A DNA stretch of 64,000 nucleotides from Myxococcales bacterium. GTDB taxonomy: Bacteria; Myxococcota_A; Polyangia; Polyangiales; Polyangiaceae. Position numbers and translations under genes: made by a program. The stretch covers positions 1 to 64,000 of the forward strand of contig JACPVJ010000119.1 in the NCBI GenBank assembly GCA_016191785.1, written 5' to 3'. The notes under the pieces were generated by a model. That model was given only the letters and a program-made list of their open reading frames with translations. It searched no databases and was not told the origin of the DNA. Numbering within the stretch: the first letter of the stretch is position 1; every line of letters starts with the position of its first letter. Of the stretch, positions 54,278 to 62,829 are shown one piece after another.

Positions 54278-55351
54278 TCACTGCCCGAGCGTCACGCCCG
54301 AGAGCACGTAGCCCCCATGCGGCCCGGCCGCTGCGGTTCCGCTGCGCGCGTCGAAGCGCAACGTCAGCTTCATGCCGCGCCAGGTGTGCTCGGTGCGCGC
54401 GCCGTCGAACAGCAGATACTCGTCCGAGTCGCGCGCACGGCTGTGCTCGATCTTGCCCGAGAGACCCAGTCTTTCGATCACGGGGCCGGCCGCGACGCGA
54501 GTGCGCGCGGTCCACACGTCGAGGCCCTTGACCACGCTCGGGCCGCTGTGCAGCGAGCGCGTCGACACGCGAAAGCGCTCGTCGTCGAGCTTGGCGAAGC
54601 GCGCGGCGTCCGCCGGATCGCTGGCGAGCTGCTTGGTGTCGCTCGCGAGCTTCTCGAGCCCGCCAAGGAGCATGCCGACGGCGATGGCGTCGTCCTGCAG
54701 CGGCAGCACGGACTCCGGCATCGTCACGCTCGCGTAGCCCTCGAGGAGCGCGTCGCCGAGGACCACTTGGCTGATCTTGTCATCGACCTTGCCACCGTCC
54801 ACCTCGACGCCGATCACGGCCACGCCTGGCCCCCAGTGCTCGAGCTTTCCCGAAGCAGGGTCCGAAGCCAGGTTCCAGATCCGCCAGCCCCACGCGCCCG
54901 TCTTCGAGCGCGCGGCGACGGCTGATCCGAGTCCCATCGTCAGCGCCAGATCGGCGGCCCGCCCCTTCGGGAAGCGAACGCTCACCGTGCTCGGACCGCT
55001 GAGCTCGACCGTGTGATCAGCCGGGAGCGCGAGGTCGGCGCGGAGCGCAGCGCTGCTGGTCAAGAACAGGGCCGGCTCGCACGACAAGCGGCGCAGCGCG
55101 TTCGCGAGCGCGGTCATGGCCGGCCGCCCGCCTTTGGGCAGCGGCTTGCAGGTCTTGCTCGCGCCGGGAGGCGAGGTGACGGCGAAGTGGGTGGGGCCGC
55201 TGGGGATCGGAGGCAGTGCGGCCGACGGGGTCGCCGTAGCTGAGGCAGTGGGCGGCTGCGTCACCGCGGACGCTGCCTGCGGCGTCTCCCTGGGGCGCTC
55301 CCGGCAGCCGACGAGCACCAGCGACACCGCCAAAGTCGAGCCGACTCGCAT
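54278..55351 (-). CDS. Hypothetical lipoprotein
   Basis: 357 residues from ATG 55351. The lipoprotein signal is TLAVSLVLVGCRERP, followed by a Pro/Ala/Thr/Ser linker. The remainder is unrecognised: a region with AMTALANALRRLSCEPALFL, a beta-rich part (ADHTVELSGPSTVSVRFPKG, GVAVIGVEVDGGKVDDKISQ, GYASVTMPESVLPLQDDAIA) and a C-terminal barrel-like meander (TWRGMKLTLRFDARSGTAAA, GGYVLSGVTLGQ). It starts 5 bp after the fabF stop, so it is probably co-transcribed with fabF. The reason for that pairing is not evident. Confidence 0.68.
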   Translation of the reverse strand: MRVGSTLAVSLVLVGCRERPRETPQAASAVTQPPTASATATPSAALPPIPSGPTHFAVTSPPGASKTCKPLPKGGRPAMTALANALRRLSCEPALFLTSSAALRADLALPADHTVELSGPSTVSVRFPKGRAADLALTMGLGSAVAARSKTGAWGWRIWNLASDPASGKLEHWGPGVAVIGVEVDGGKVDDKISQVVLGDALLEGYASVTMPESVLPLQDDAIAVGMLLGGLEKLASDTKQLASDPADAARFAKLDDERFRVSTRSLHSGPSVVKGLDVWTARTRVAAGPVIERLGLSGKIEHSRARDSDEYLLFDGARTEHTWRGMKLTLRFDARSGTAAAGPHGGYVLSGVTLGQ

Positions 55352-55356
55352 GCTTC

Positions 55357-56586
55357 TCAGCTCGCTCGCTCGAACACCAGCGCGCAGTTGTGCCCGCCGA
55401 AGCCGGCGCTGGTCTTCATCGCGTAGCGCACGTCGCAGGGGCGCGCCTCTCGGATCACGTCGAGGTCGAACACGGGATCGAGCTCGTCCACGTTGGTCGA
55501 CGGGTGCAGGCGCTGATCGCGCAGCGAGCACACGCAGGCGATGCCCTCGGCTGCGCCGGCGCCGCCGAGCAGGTGACCGATCATGCTCTTGGTGGCCGAC
55601 AGTGGGATCTTCGGCAGCGCGTCGCCGAACACCGCACACAGCGCCTTGTACTCGGCCACGTCCCCCGCGGGGGTCGAGGTGGCGTGGGGGTTCAGGTAGC
55701 CCACCTGGGTCGGCGCGATGCCGGCGCGACGCAGCGCCGCCTCGATCGCGAGCTTCAAGCCCAGGCCCTCGGGGTGGGGCCGGGTCACGTGCTCGGCGTC
55801 GCTGGACATGCCCCAGCCCGTGAGCCACGCGATGGGCCTGACGCCGCGCGACGCAGCGTGCGCCTCGCTCTCGAGCACCAGCGCGCCGGCGCCCTCGCCG
55901 ATCACGAAGCCGCTTCGATGCTTGTCGTAGGGGCGCGAGGCCCGCTTGGGGTCGCCCTCGTAGGCCTTGGCCAGGGCCCGCGCGTTGCCGAAGCCGGCCA
56001 AGGTGTTGGGGCAGGTGGCGGCCTCGCCGCCTCCGACGAGCATCACGTCGGCGTCGCCGCTCGCGATCATCAGCGCGCCGATCGCGATGGAGTGAGTCGA
56101 GGTCGCGCAAGCGCTGGCGATGTTGAAGCTCGGGCCCATCAAACCCAGCTTGGTGGCCACCAGGCCCGAGAGCGCGTTGGGCATGGCCGACGGGATGAAA
56201 TACGGCGACACCGCCCGGGGCCCGCGGGCTGCGGCACGCTTCACCTGCTCTTCGAAGATCTCGACCGCACCTTGCCCCGACGAGACCAGCACCCCGGTGC
56301 GGGTCTTGTCCACGTCTTCCAGGCGCGCTTGCCGCGCCGCCTGGAGCGAGGCCGCGAGCCCGAGCTGCACGACGCGGCCGGTGTAGTCGATCTCGCGCGC
56401 CTCGAGCACGCTCTTCGGATCGAAGCCGCGCACGCTGGCCGCGATGTCGGTGCGCAGCTTTTCGGTCGAGAACTCGGTGATGAAGTCGACCCCGGAACGC
56501 CCCGCGCACAGGCCGTCCCAGAAGGTGGGCACGTCCAGGCCCAGGGGGCTCAGGAGCCCGAGGCCGGTGATCGCGATGCGGGGCAT
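55357..56586 (-). CDS. fabF: 3-oxoacyl-ACP synthase II (KAS II)
   Basis: 409 residues, full length. The active site is complete: Cys160 in NIASACATSTHSI, the His of NPHATSTPAGD and the His of TKSMIGHLLGGAGAAEG, plus the Gly-rich C-terminal GFGGHNCALVFERA. The N-terminal signature is ITGLGLLSPLGLDVPTFWDG. It extends acyl-ACP in fatty-acid synthesis, and in myxobacteria such enzymes may also serve secondary pathways. No acpP, fabD or fabG is adjacent, which is unusual for a housekeeping fabF. A PKS-type KS is less likely, because it is a single 409-residue domain. Confidence 0.93.
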   Translation of the reverse strand: MPRIAITGLGLLSPLGLDVPTFWDGLCAGRSGVDFITEFSTEKLRTDIAASVRGFDPKSVLEAREIDYTGRVVQLGLAASLQAARQARLEDVDKTRTGVLVSSGQGAVEIFEEQVKRAAARGPRAVSPYFIPSAMPNALSGLVATKLGLMGPSFNIASACATSTHSIAIGALMIASGDADVMLVGGGEAATCPNTLAGFGNARALAKAYEGDPKRASRPYDKHRSGFVIGEGAGALVLESEAHAASRGVRPIAWLTGWGMSSDAEHVTRPHPEGLGLKLAIEAALRRAGIAPTQVGYLNPHATSTPAGDVAEYKALCAVFGDALPKIPLSATKSMIGHLLGGAGAAEGIACVCSLRDQRLHPSTNVDELDPVFDLDVIREARPCDVRYAMKTSAGFGGHNCALVFERAS

Positions 56587-56749
56587 GGCGGGCGGGGATA
56601 GCGCATTGGCGCCGCAGCGTCACGAGCGCCATCGGCTGCGAGGACGCCCCGCCGGCGAGCGCGGGGGCGCCGGGCCGAAAAACATCGCGAGGTGGCCCGC
56701 CCACGGGCGGCGGTCAGCGCGCCACGTTGGGGTAGGGTACTCCTGCCTC

Positions 56750-57556
56750 GTGTCTCCGCTCCGACAGGTCGGCCTCTTCTTCGGCGCGTCGTGCGTGCTG
56801 ACCGCCGTCTGCCAGACGCCGGGCATCCTGGCGTTCCGTGCTGGCCGGCAGCCCACCGGCGTCGCGGTGCCGCTGATGGTGATCGGGGCGTGTGGGCCCT
56901 CGCTGGTGGCCATCTTGATGGCTGTGCTGCTCGAGCGGCGCGCTGGGATCCGCGCGCTGTTTCGGCGTGGCGTGTCGACCCGGCGACGCCTGCCGCTTGG
57001 ACTCGTCGCGTTGGCACACCCGGTGGCCGCGCACCTGCTCGCCAGCGCGGCGCTCCTCGTCGTCGGCCAATACACCGCGAAGCACCTCCTCTATCCGCCG
57101 GTGTTGCCGGAGCACGTTGCCATTCTGGTGCTCGCGCCCCTTGGCGAGGAGTACGGCTGGCGAGGTTACGCCTTGCCCCGCCTGCAGGCAGTGATGAGCC
57201 CGCTGGCCGCCAGTGCGCTCATCGGCGTGGTCTGGACGCTGTGGCACGTGCCCACGTTCTTCATGCCGGGCGCCTCGTTGGAGGTGTCGCTCCTGTTCCT
57301 GCCGCTACTCGTCGCCGGCAGCGTGATCTACACGTGGCTGTTCAACGCTTCGGGCGGGAGCATGTTCGTCATCGTCCTCGCGCATCTGGGCATCCACCTC
57401 GACAACATCGCCCGCGCCGACGCGCTGGGCGACGGCGCGCGGCCGCTGGCGTCGACGACGGTCGTGCTCATCGCGTTCTCTGCTCTGCTCGTCGCGTCCG
57501 GTCGCCTGAAGGCGTCGACCGCCGTCACCGGCGGCGGGGTCGCTGCCGGTCGGTAG
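56750..57556 (+). CDS. CPBP-family intramembrane metalloprotease (CAAX protease-like)
   Basis: 268 residues from GTG 56750. About seven or eight hydrophobic segments. Family motifs: EEYGWRGYALPRLQ (motif 1, about residues 133-146), WTLWHVPTFFMPG with conserved His (motif 2) and LAHLGIHLDNIA with a His (motif 3). These ligate metal or act in catalysis within the membrane. Known functions include prenyl-protein or peptide maturation and, in myxobacteria, sorting of MYXO-CTERM proteins. Two MYXO-CTERM-like proteins lie at 9295 and 11767, but there is no direct link. Its own role is unassigned. Confidence 0.85.
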   Translation: MSPLRQVGLFFGASCVLTAVCQTPGILAFRAGRQPTGVAVPLMVIGACGPSLVAILMAVLLERRAGIRALFRRGVSTRRRLPLGLVALAHPVAAHLLASAALLVVGQYTAKHLLYPPVLPEHVAILVLAPLGEEYGWRGYALPRLQAVMSPLAASALIGVVWTLWHVPTFFMPGASLEVSLLFLPLLVAGSVIYTWLFNASGGSMFVIVLAHLGIHLDNIARADALGDGARPLASTTVVLIAFSALLVASGRLKASTAVTGGGVAAGR

Positions 57557-57652
57557 CCGCCCGCAGGCCGACCACCGGGTAACGCCGCGAGCCCGACCGC
57601 TCCGGCGGCCCTTCGGTTCCCCTCGGTCGCCACCTGAGCTAACGCAGGCCAC

Positions 57653-58270
57653 ATGGATATCCCGCTCCGCTGCACTTGCGGCGCCGTCAAGGGCGTCGCC
57701 CGCGAGGTCTCGCCCCGGCGCGGGACCCGTGTGGTCTGCATGTGCATCGACTGCCAGACCTACGCCCAGTTTCTCGGGCGCGCCGACGAGATCCTGGACG
57801 CTCACGGAGGGACGGACATCTTCCAGCTCGCACCCGGCCAACTCGAGATCCAGCAAGGAGCCGACCGCCTGCGCTGCGTGCGCCTGAGCGCCAAGGGCGC
57901 GATGCGTTGGTACGCCGACTGCTGCAAGACTCCGGTCGGCAACACGGCGCCGTCTCCCCGCATCCCGTTCGTCGGGGTGCCCCACCTCTTCATGGACCAC
58001 GGCGCGTCACCCGACGGTCGTGAGCGCGATCTCGGACCCGTGCGCTTCCGCGTCCAGGCCGAGGACGGCCACGGTGAGGTTCCGCCGGGCTCGCACCCGC
58101 GCTTCCCGCCACGGCTCTTGGCTCGAACGCTCTTCTTCTTGCTCCGCACCCGGCTCACCGGCTTGGCACGTCCGACTCCGTTCTGGGACGATCGGGGGCA
58201 GCCGAGCGTCACACCGCTCGTGCTCTCGAAGGCGGAACGCGCCGAGCTGAGGCAGCGGTGCGAGCGCTGA
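57653..58270 (+). CDS. DUF6151-like cysteine protein
   Basis: 205 residues from ATG 57653. The N-terminal half is Cys-rich: CTCGAVKG, VVCMCIDCQTYAQFLGRADE, YADCCKTPVGNT. This matches the DUF6151 type, which resembles glutathione-dependent formaldehyde-activating enzymes in having paired CxC and CxxC motifs for metal. The second half (about 115-205) is helical, with FPPRLLARTLFFLLRTRLTG. Biochemical role unknown; a zinc site is likely. No operon partner is evident: the gene before it is 96 bp away and the gene after is convergent. Confidence 0.75.
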   Translation: MDIPLRCTCGAVKGVAREVSPRRGTRVVCMCIDCQTYAQFLGRADEILDAHGGTDIFQLAPGQLEIQQGADRLRCVRLSAKGAMRWYADCCKTPVGNTAPSPRIPFVGVPHLFMDHGASPDGRERDLGPVRFRVQAEDGHGEVPPGSHPRFPPRLLARTLFFLLRTRLTGLARPTPFWDDRGQPSVTPLVLSKAERAELRQRCER

Positions 58271-58334
58271 CGAGAGCGGCGGTCCGCCTTGCACTCCCGC
58301 TCGTCGCGCTGATGCGTGCGGTCGGCGCCTGCAC

Positions 58335-58973
58335 CTATTCGACGGGTGTCGGGAACGTCTCGAGGTACCAGGGCGTCTCGTGGTAGTCGAGCAGCGCGGG
58401 GTCGTGTCGGTGTGAGGGTTCGATCAACTCTCGCAGGCGGCTCAGCGTCTTCTCGTCGCGTTGGCTGAGCACGGGGATTCCGTCGCGCAAGAGCAGCGCC
58501 GTCGCGACGCCGACACCCGCGGTGAAACGACGCTCCGCGACCAGGCGACACCCCGCGGAGATCACCTGGCTCCCGCACGCAGCGCTCATGTCGGTCAAGA
58601 GCGCGAGCTCCGCACGGTGCACTCGCGCCGCATCGAGCATCGCCCGCGCTCCGGCGATCATCTGATCCGTGAGATCGACGCCGTGCTCGTCGATCACGCG
58701 CGCTCGACCGTCGAGGACGTCGTGACCGTCGCCGCCGTGGATGTCGGGCATCGTCCGGGGAGTGCCCAACGCCTGGTCCTCGGGGCAAAACGCGGCGACC
58801 GACACCGTGGGGAGCGCGAGCAACCCCGCCAGTCGGGCGCCGAGTCCGTAGTCGGAGCCATTGACCCCACACGGGCGCCCCGCGAGGCAGCCGCTGATCA
58901 GGAGTCGAAGCGGCTCCTCGGCGCTGGGCGCGCGAAACCGGGCCAAGGTCGTGGGGTCGTGGGGGAGTCGCAT
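58335..58973 (-). CDS. DUF523 family protein (TudS-like)
   Basis: 212 residues from ATG 58973. The DUF523 signature is clear: LLISGCLAGRPCGVNGSDYG near the N-terminus, VSVAAFCPEDQALGTPRTMP, then LLTDMSAACGSQVISAG. The three conserved cysteines (GCLAG, PCG, ACGS) bind an iron-sulphur cluster in characterised relatives, which remove sulphur from thiouracil-type compounds. A C-terminal helical extension (LIEPSHRHDPALLDYHETPW) is present. It is divergent from a small membrane gene at 58991 by 17 bp. Function here is inferred from family only. Confidence 0.82.
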   Translation of the reverse strand: MRLPHDPTTLARFRAPSAEEPLRLLISGCLAGRPCGVNGSDYGLGARLAGLLALPTVSVAAFCPEDQALGTPRTMPDIHGGDGHDVLDGRARVIDEHGVDLTDQMIAGARAMLDAARVHRAELALLTDMSAACGSQVISAGCRLVAERRFTAGVGVATALLLRDGIPVLSQRDEKTLSRLRELIEPSHRHDPALLDYHETPWYLETFPTPVE

Positions 58974-58990
58974 CTGACGATCAGAAGGGA

Positions 58991-59248
58991 GTGTGGCTCA
59001 CCGCTCGCGCTTTGCTAGCTTCTCGTGCCGTCAGCCATCCGTCGAAACGCGTCCCCGACTGGCGGGTCATCGGAACCAAGGCGCTCGCCGCCCTGGGCAG
59101 CGCCGCGGTGATGGTCGGCGCCGGCGCGCTGTATGCGCGGGCCGGCGGCACCCGAGGCATCCTGTGTAACCCCGCGGTCGCCGGGCCCTACGGCGCGCTC
59201 CTCGCGGCGCTGCTCGCGCCGGGCAGCGTGTTTCGAGCGCGGCGTTGA
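58991..59248 (+). CDS. Small putative membrane protein
   Basis: 85 residues from GTG 58991. Two hydrophobic segments (VIGTKALAALGSAAVMVGAG and AVAGPYGALLAALLAPGSVF) flank a short loop with a single Cys (GILCNPA). No family recognised and the start is weak, so it may not be a real gene. It lies in the gap between the DUF523 gene and the Crp/Fnr regulator. Confidence 0.35.
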   Translation: MWLTARALLASRAVSHPSKRVPDWRVIGTKALAALGSAAVMVGAGALYARAGGTRGILCNPAVAGPYGALLAALLAPGSVFRARR

Positions 59249-59291
59249 GCGGCTCGACCTGAAGGACGCGAGTGCGTACCCTCGGCGGGCC

Positions 59292-59912
59292 TTGGCAACT
59301 GGTGAGTCCTCCGACCCGAGTGACCCCGTCGCGAGCATCCTCCGATTCGTTGGGCAGTTCGTCGCGCTGAGCGAGAGCGAGCAACGACTGATTCGCGAGG
59401 TTACACGCATCGAGCGCTACGGCAAGGGAACCGTCTTGCTCGCGGAAGGGGACGTCGCAACCGAGAGCTGGCTCGTGATCCAGGGCTGCGTGCGCGTGTT
59501 CAGGGGCACGGGCGACGAGGCACGCACCGTGGCGCTCCACACCGAACTGCATCTGGTCATCCCGCCGACCTATGGCACCGGTGCACCTTCCCCGGTGACC
59601 CTCGAGTGCCTAGAGGACGTGGTGGCGAGCGCTAGCACGCCCGACGAAGAGGCCCGCGCCTTCGCCGAGCACCCGTCCTTCGAGTCGGTCTGTCGCGTGA
59701 TGGGAGATGCGTTCAGGGCCCACCTTCAGCACGCGCACATCGACGCGGTGACGCTCACCCCCGGGCAGCGCTACCTCGAGCTGGTCCGCCGCCGCCCTGA
59801 TCTCCTCCAGCGCGTGCCGCAGTATCACGTCGCGAGCTTGCTGGGCATCCAGCCCGAGACGCTGAGCCGCATCCGCCGGCGCCTCGTCCGACGCGTTGCG
59901 CCCCCGCGTTGA
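59292..59912 (+). CDS. Crp/Fnr-family transcriptional regulator
   Basis: About 206 residues. The start is uncertain: TTG 59292 gives a sensible N-terminus, and the frame is open farther upstream without an ATG. The N-terminal cyclic-nucleotide-like fold (FVGQFVALSESEQRLIREVT, YGKGTVLLAEGDVATESWLV, IQGCVRVFRGTGDEARTVAL) lacks the RxS-type phosphate-binding arginine pattern of cAMP binders, so the ligand may differ. The C-terminal helix-turn-helix (YHVASLLGIQPETLSRIRRR) is intact. Its stop overlaps a possible TTG start of the next gene (TTGA), which suggests linked expression with that outer-membrane protein. Confidence 0.8.
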   Translation: MATGESSDPSDPVASILRFVGQFVALSESEQRLIREVTRIERYGKGTVLLAEGDVATESWLVIQGCVRVFRGTGDEARTVALHTELHLVIPPTYGTGAPSPVTLECLEDVVASASTPDEEARAFAEHPSFESVCRVMGDAFRAHLQHAHIDAVTLTPGQRYLELVRRRPDLLQRVPQYHVASLLGIQPETLSRIRRRLVRRVAPPR

Positions 59913-59974
59913 TCCAGATCAAGAAAGACTGGTGCTCCCGTGCATGCGTGCAGGCGCGCCGCATTCTCTCGCAC

Positions 59975-60583
59975 ATGCGCGCCGTCTTCTGCGGGCTCGT
60001 CGCCCTCGCTACCTCAGTGGTTGCCACACCGATCGCTCGGGCCGACTCCACCACCGAATCGGGTCGCTGGTCTCTCGGCACCTCGGCCTGGATGCTGGCC
60101 AACGCGTTGCCCGACTCGCCCCACTTCGCGTACCTGGAAGCGGACGTCACGTTGGGAGAGCCCGGCGCGCTGGCCTTCGGTGCCCTGACCTGGAGGTACC
60201 ACGCGCCGATCGGCATTCCGTACGGGTCCGCGCAGGGTGACCCCGCCGAGGACTACCCGGGCTTCGTCCGTTCCGTCGGAGCCGGCGTCGGCTGGCGTCA
60301 GCGCCTGTACCGAGGGCTGACGGCGAGCGCGTGGGCCTTTCAGTTGCTGCAACTCTACAGCGAAGACCACCAGCCTGTGCGCGCAGGCTACCAGCTGTTC
60401 CTCCAAGCCCGCGTCGGGTGGCGATTTCACGTCGGCGAGCCCGGCTTCTGGTTCGAGCCCGCCGTCGCGTTCAACGCGTGGCCCATCGAGGTAGGGCGTC
60501 CGGACTTGTTCCGCGAAAAGGACGAGCGCTGGCCGTCGTATTTCCTGTTCGAGCCGTGGCTCAATCTCGGGTGGAGCTGGTGA
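59975..60583 (+). CDS. Putative outer-membrane beta-barrel protein
   Basis: 202 residues from ATG 59975, which gives a good signal peptide (AVFCGLVALATSVVATPIAR-AD). An in-frame TTG at 59909 overlaps the regulator stop, but its N-terminus is not signal-like. The mature part has alternating strands (HFAYLEADVTLGEPGALAFG, FVRSVGAGVGWRQRLYRG, YQLFLQARVGWRFHVGEPGF) and ends FEPWLNLGWSW, an aromatic terminus as in barrels. Probably under control of the Crp/Fnr regulator just upstream. Function unknown. Confidence 0.7.
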   Translation: MRAVFCGLVALATSVVATPIARADSTTESGRWSLGTSAWMLANALPDSPHFAYLEADVTLGEPGALAFGALTWRYHAPIGIPYGSAQGDPAEDYPGFVRSVGAGVGWRQRLYRGLTASAWAFQLLQLYSEDHQPVRAGYQLFLQARVGWRFHVGEPGFWFEPAVAFNAWPIEVGRPDLFREKDERWPSYFLFEPWLNLGWSW

Positions 60584-60697
60584 AGTGGCGCTTCTTCGGG
60601 CCAAAGTGGCTCTGCGCTGTCGCGCCGAAGTTAGCTGTCGACTTGTCGCGGGTCTTTCCGCACGATGGGAGGTTCAACCCAAGAGGGGGACTCCCGG

Positions 60698-61804
60698 ATG
60701 AACCATCGAGTGATCGTGTGCGTAATGGCGGCCGTTGCCCTCGCGGCTTGTGGAGGAGACGACGACAGTTCCGGGACGGGCGGAGCCACCGGCAGCGGCG
60801 GTGCGGGGGGTGCGACCGGTGGCAGTGGCGGCGCCGTGGGCGGCAGCGGTGGCGCGAGCGGCGGCAGCGGCGGCACGAGCGGCAGCGGTGGTGGCACGAG
60901 CGGCAGCGGTGGCGCGAGCGGTAGCGGCGGAGCAACCGGCGGCACGGGCGGTTCGACCGGCGGCACCGGCGGCGCCACGGGCGGCACGGGCGGAGCAACC
61001 GGTGGGACCGGCGGAGCGACCGGCGGCACGGGCGGAGCGACCGGCGGCACTGGCGGAGCGACCGGTGGCACGGGCGGAGCAACCGGTGGCACGGGCGGAG
61101 CAACCGGCGGCGCGGGTGGCACCGGCGGCAGCTCGACCTGCGGTCCGACCTGCGGGACCGCGCCGTACCAGTGCTTCGATCCGATGTCGGCGATGATCGT
61201 CTTCGGAACGCCGCAGACCGCCACGACGGTGAGCACGAACATCTGCCCGGGCACGACCGTGCAGGTGCCCTATCAAGGGCAGGGCGCGCTTCAGGTGCAG
61301 CGCAACACTCCGTTCTTCTTCATCGGCACCCAGACGGGCAGCCTCACGGCGTTCACCATCGAGTACAACGTCACGATCGGGGCTTTCTCGAAGCTGCCGG
61401 CGCTCCTGCCCATGTTCCCTCCGACGTACCCGGTGACCCAAGATCCGGCGTGGAGCGCGACCACGAAGGCCGTGATTCACACCGTGATCAACGCGACGGC
61501 GGGCGGATCGACGGCGCCGTGCGTGGACAAGGCGGGAGTCACCTTCGCCGTGACCGGGCACCCGGAGGCCGTGATCAAGTACCCTAACAACGGGACCGCG
61601 ACCGGCAGCGGCGGGGACGCCAAGGCCACCATCACGATCGTCACGACCGGAACCACCAGCGCGCCGGAGTTCGTGTACGTCACGGCGACCAAGACCGGCT
61701 GCAAGCTCGGGCTGAATGCCGCCGACAAGCTGTTCCTCACGGGGCGTACCCCCGTGGCGATCAACACGGTGACCTCGGGCGTCGGGTTCGAGCTCAGCAA
61801 CTGA
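60698..61804 (+). CDS. Gly/Thr-rich surface lipoprotein
   Basis: 368 residues from ATG 60698, with an AGAGGGGG-type RBS about 8 bp upstream. The lipoprotein signal is VMAAVALAACGGDD. A spacer of about 120 residues of GGTGGA and GGSGG units follows. The folded domain (about 150-368) has cysteines (TCGPTCGTAPYQC), a hydrophobic strand set (ALQVQRNTPFFFIGTQTGSL, AFTIEYNVTIGAFSKLPALL) and a C-terminal region with GDAKATITIVTTGTTSAPEF and PVAINTVTSGVGFELSN. Family not recognised. It is probably outer-surface anchored. Confidence 0.72.
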   Translation: MNHRVIVCVMAAVALAACGGDDDSSGTGGATGSGGAGGATGGSGGAVGGSGGASGGSGGTSGSGGGTSGSGGASGSGGATGGTGGSTGGTGGATGGTGGATGGTGGATGGTGGATGGTGGATGGTGGATGGTGGATGGAGGTGGSSTCGPTCGTAPYQCFDPMSAMIVFGTPQTATTVSTNICPGTTVQVPYQGQGALQVQRNTPFFFIGTQTGSLTAFTIEYNVTIGAFSKLPALLPMFPPTYPVTQDPAWSATTKAVIHTVINATAGGSTAPCVDKAGVTFAVTGHPEAVIKYPNNGTATGSGGDAKATITIVTTGTTSAPEFVYVTATKTGCKLGLNAADKLFLTGRTPVAINTVTSGVGFELSN

Positions 61805-61871
61805 CCGACTGCGACGCGGTCGTCGGATCACGGCGCCGCCGGACCGAAAACACCCCGGCGCGCCGCGCGGC

Positions 61872-62588
61872 TCAGGGCCCTTCGACCTTCTGCAGCTCTT
61901 CCTTCTCCCCCGTGTTCACGTCCACGGCCAGCACCATCCCGACGTCTGGGCAGTAGATCTTCTCCTCGTTCACCTCGGGGTCGAGCGGGGTGTAGTCGTG
62001 CGTCTTCAGGCAGCCGGTGTACGAGCCGGTCGGCACCGTGACCGTCGCGTCGAGCGCCAGCACTTCGCCCCAATCCTCGGCCTCGCACGCCAGGTACTCC
62101 TGGCGGTACTTCATCCCGACGGCGGGCTTGGCAGGGATGACCATCCCCGGCTTGGCCCCGCCGACGCCCGCCTCCCACGAGCCTTCCTTGGACACGGGTT
62201 TACCGTCGGCGTACTCGGTCGTGTCTTCGCCCAGGTACCACACGCTGCCGTCCTTGTGCTGCGCGTACCAATCCCAGGTGTCCTCGATGGTCACGCCGTT
62301 TGCAGTGACGGTGTCGCGAACGACCGTGCAGGTGATCCCCATCACCTGTTTCTGCTCAGCGAGCACCGTGACCACGACGTCTTGGATGCCTTCCTTGTAC
62401 GTCCACTTTCGCCCGACCGGGAGCGGGTACAAGGGGTTGTCCACGGTGGCCGAGAAGTCCGCGGGCACCACCTTCGGGTCGTAGCTCTGGTCGACGGTGC
62501 ACGTCTCTTCCTCGTCTTCCTCGTTCGAGCCGCAGCCCAAGGCGGCGAGTGCCAGTACGATGAACACGGAGTGATGAAGGTTCTTCAT
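61872..62588 (-). CDS. Hypothetical lipoprotein, beta-rich
   Basis: 238 residues from ATG 62588. The lipoprotein signal is HSVFIVLALAALGCGSN, followed by an acidic stretch. The body is beta-rich with aromatic residues and paired cysteines: NPLYPLPVGRKWTYKEGIQD, VMGITCTVVRDTVTANGV, DTWDWYAQHKDGSVWYLGED, PTGSYTGCLKTHDYTPLDPE. The NPLYPL.G..W.Y motif at the N-terminus recurs in a class of secreted bacterial proteins of unknown role. It is divergent from the sigma-54-linked lipoprotein gene at 62830, with 241 bp between. Confidence 0.7.
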   Translation of the reverse strand: MKNLHHSVFIVLALAALGCGSNEEDEEETCTVDQSYDPKVVPADFSATVDNPLYPLPVGRKWTYKEGIQDVVVTVLAEQKQVMGITCTVVRDTVTANGVTIEDTWDWYAQHKDGSVWYLGEDTTEYADGKPVSKEGSWEAGVGGAKPGMVIPAKPAVGMKYRQEYLACEAEDWGEVLALDATVTVPTGSYTGCLKTHDYTPLDPEVNEEKIYCPDVGMVLAVDVNTGEKEELQKVEGP

Positions 62589-62712
62589 GTCGGTGGTTCC
62601 TCTGCGGCAGCATCTTGCAATTTGGGGGCCCAAGTCGGGGCTCGCGGCGACCGCGCGAAAATCGACCGGTCGGCCCAGGTCGCCGCGGAGGTGTCCTGCC
62701 GGGCGGCGGTTC

Positions 62713-62732
62713 CTGTCCGGTCGAGCGGACAG
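62713..62732. other. Perfect inverted repeat in divergent promoter region
   Basis: CTGTCCG-GTCGAG-CGGACAG is a 7-bp perfect inverted repeat with a 6-bp centre, about 50 bp upstream of the sigma-54-like promoter. It could be a binding site for an enhancer-type activator, which normally binds upstream of such promoters. Confidence 0.35.
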
Positions 62733-62782
62733 CCGAGCGCGGGCGAAGCGCGGAAACCGCAGCGTTCGTTGGTCTCGGAGTC

Positions 62783-62798
62783 GGGCACACGCCTTGCT
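62783..62798 (+). promoter_or_regulatory. Candidate sigma-54 promoter
   Basis: GGGCAC-ACGCC-TTGCT matches the TGGCAC-N5-TTGCW consensus at all but the first base, with GG and GC exactly spaced. It lies about 30 bp upstream of the ATG at 62830, leaving room for a transcript start near 62810 and the RBS at about 62815-62822. Sigma-54 promoters are common in myxobacterial developmental genes. The activator is not in the window. Confidence 0.55.
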
Positions 62799-62829
62799 GA
62801 GAGCCTCGACGAAAGCGGAGGAGCCGAAA

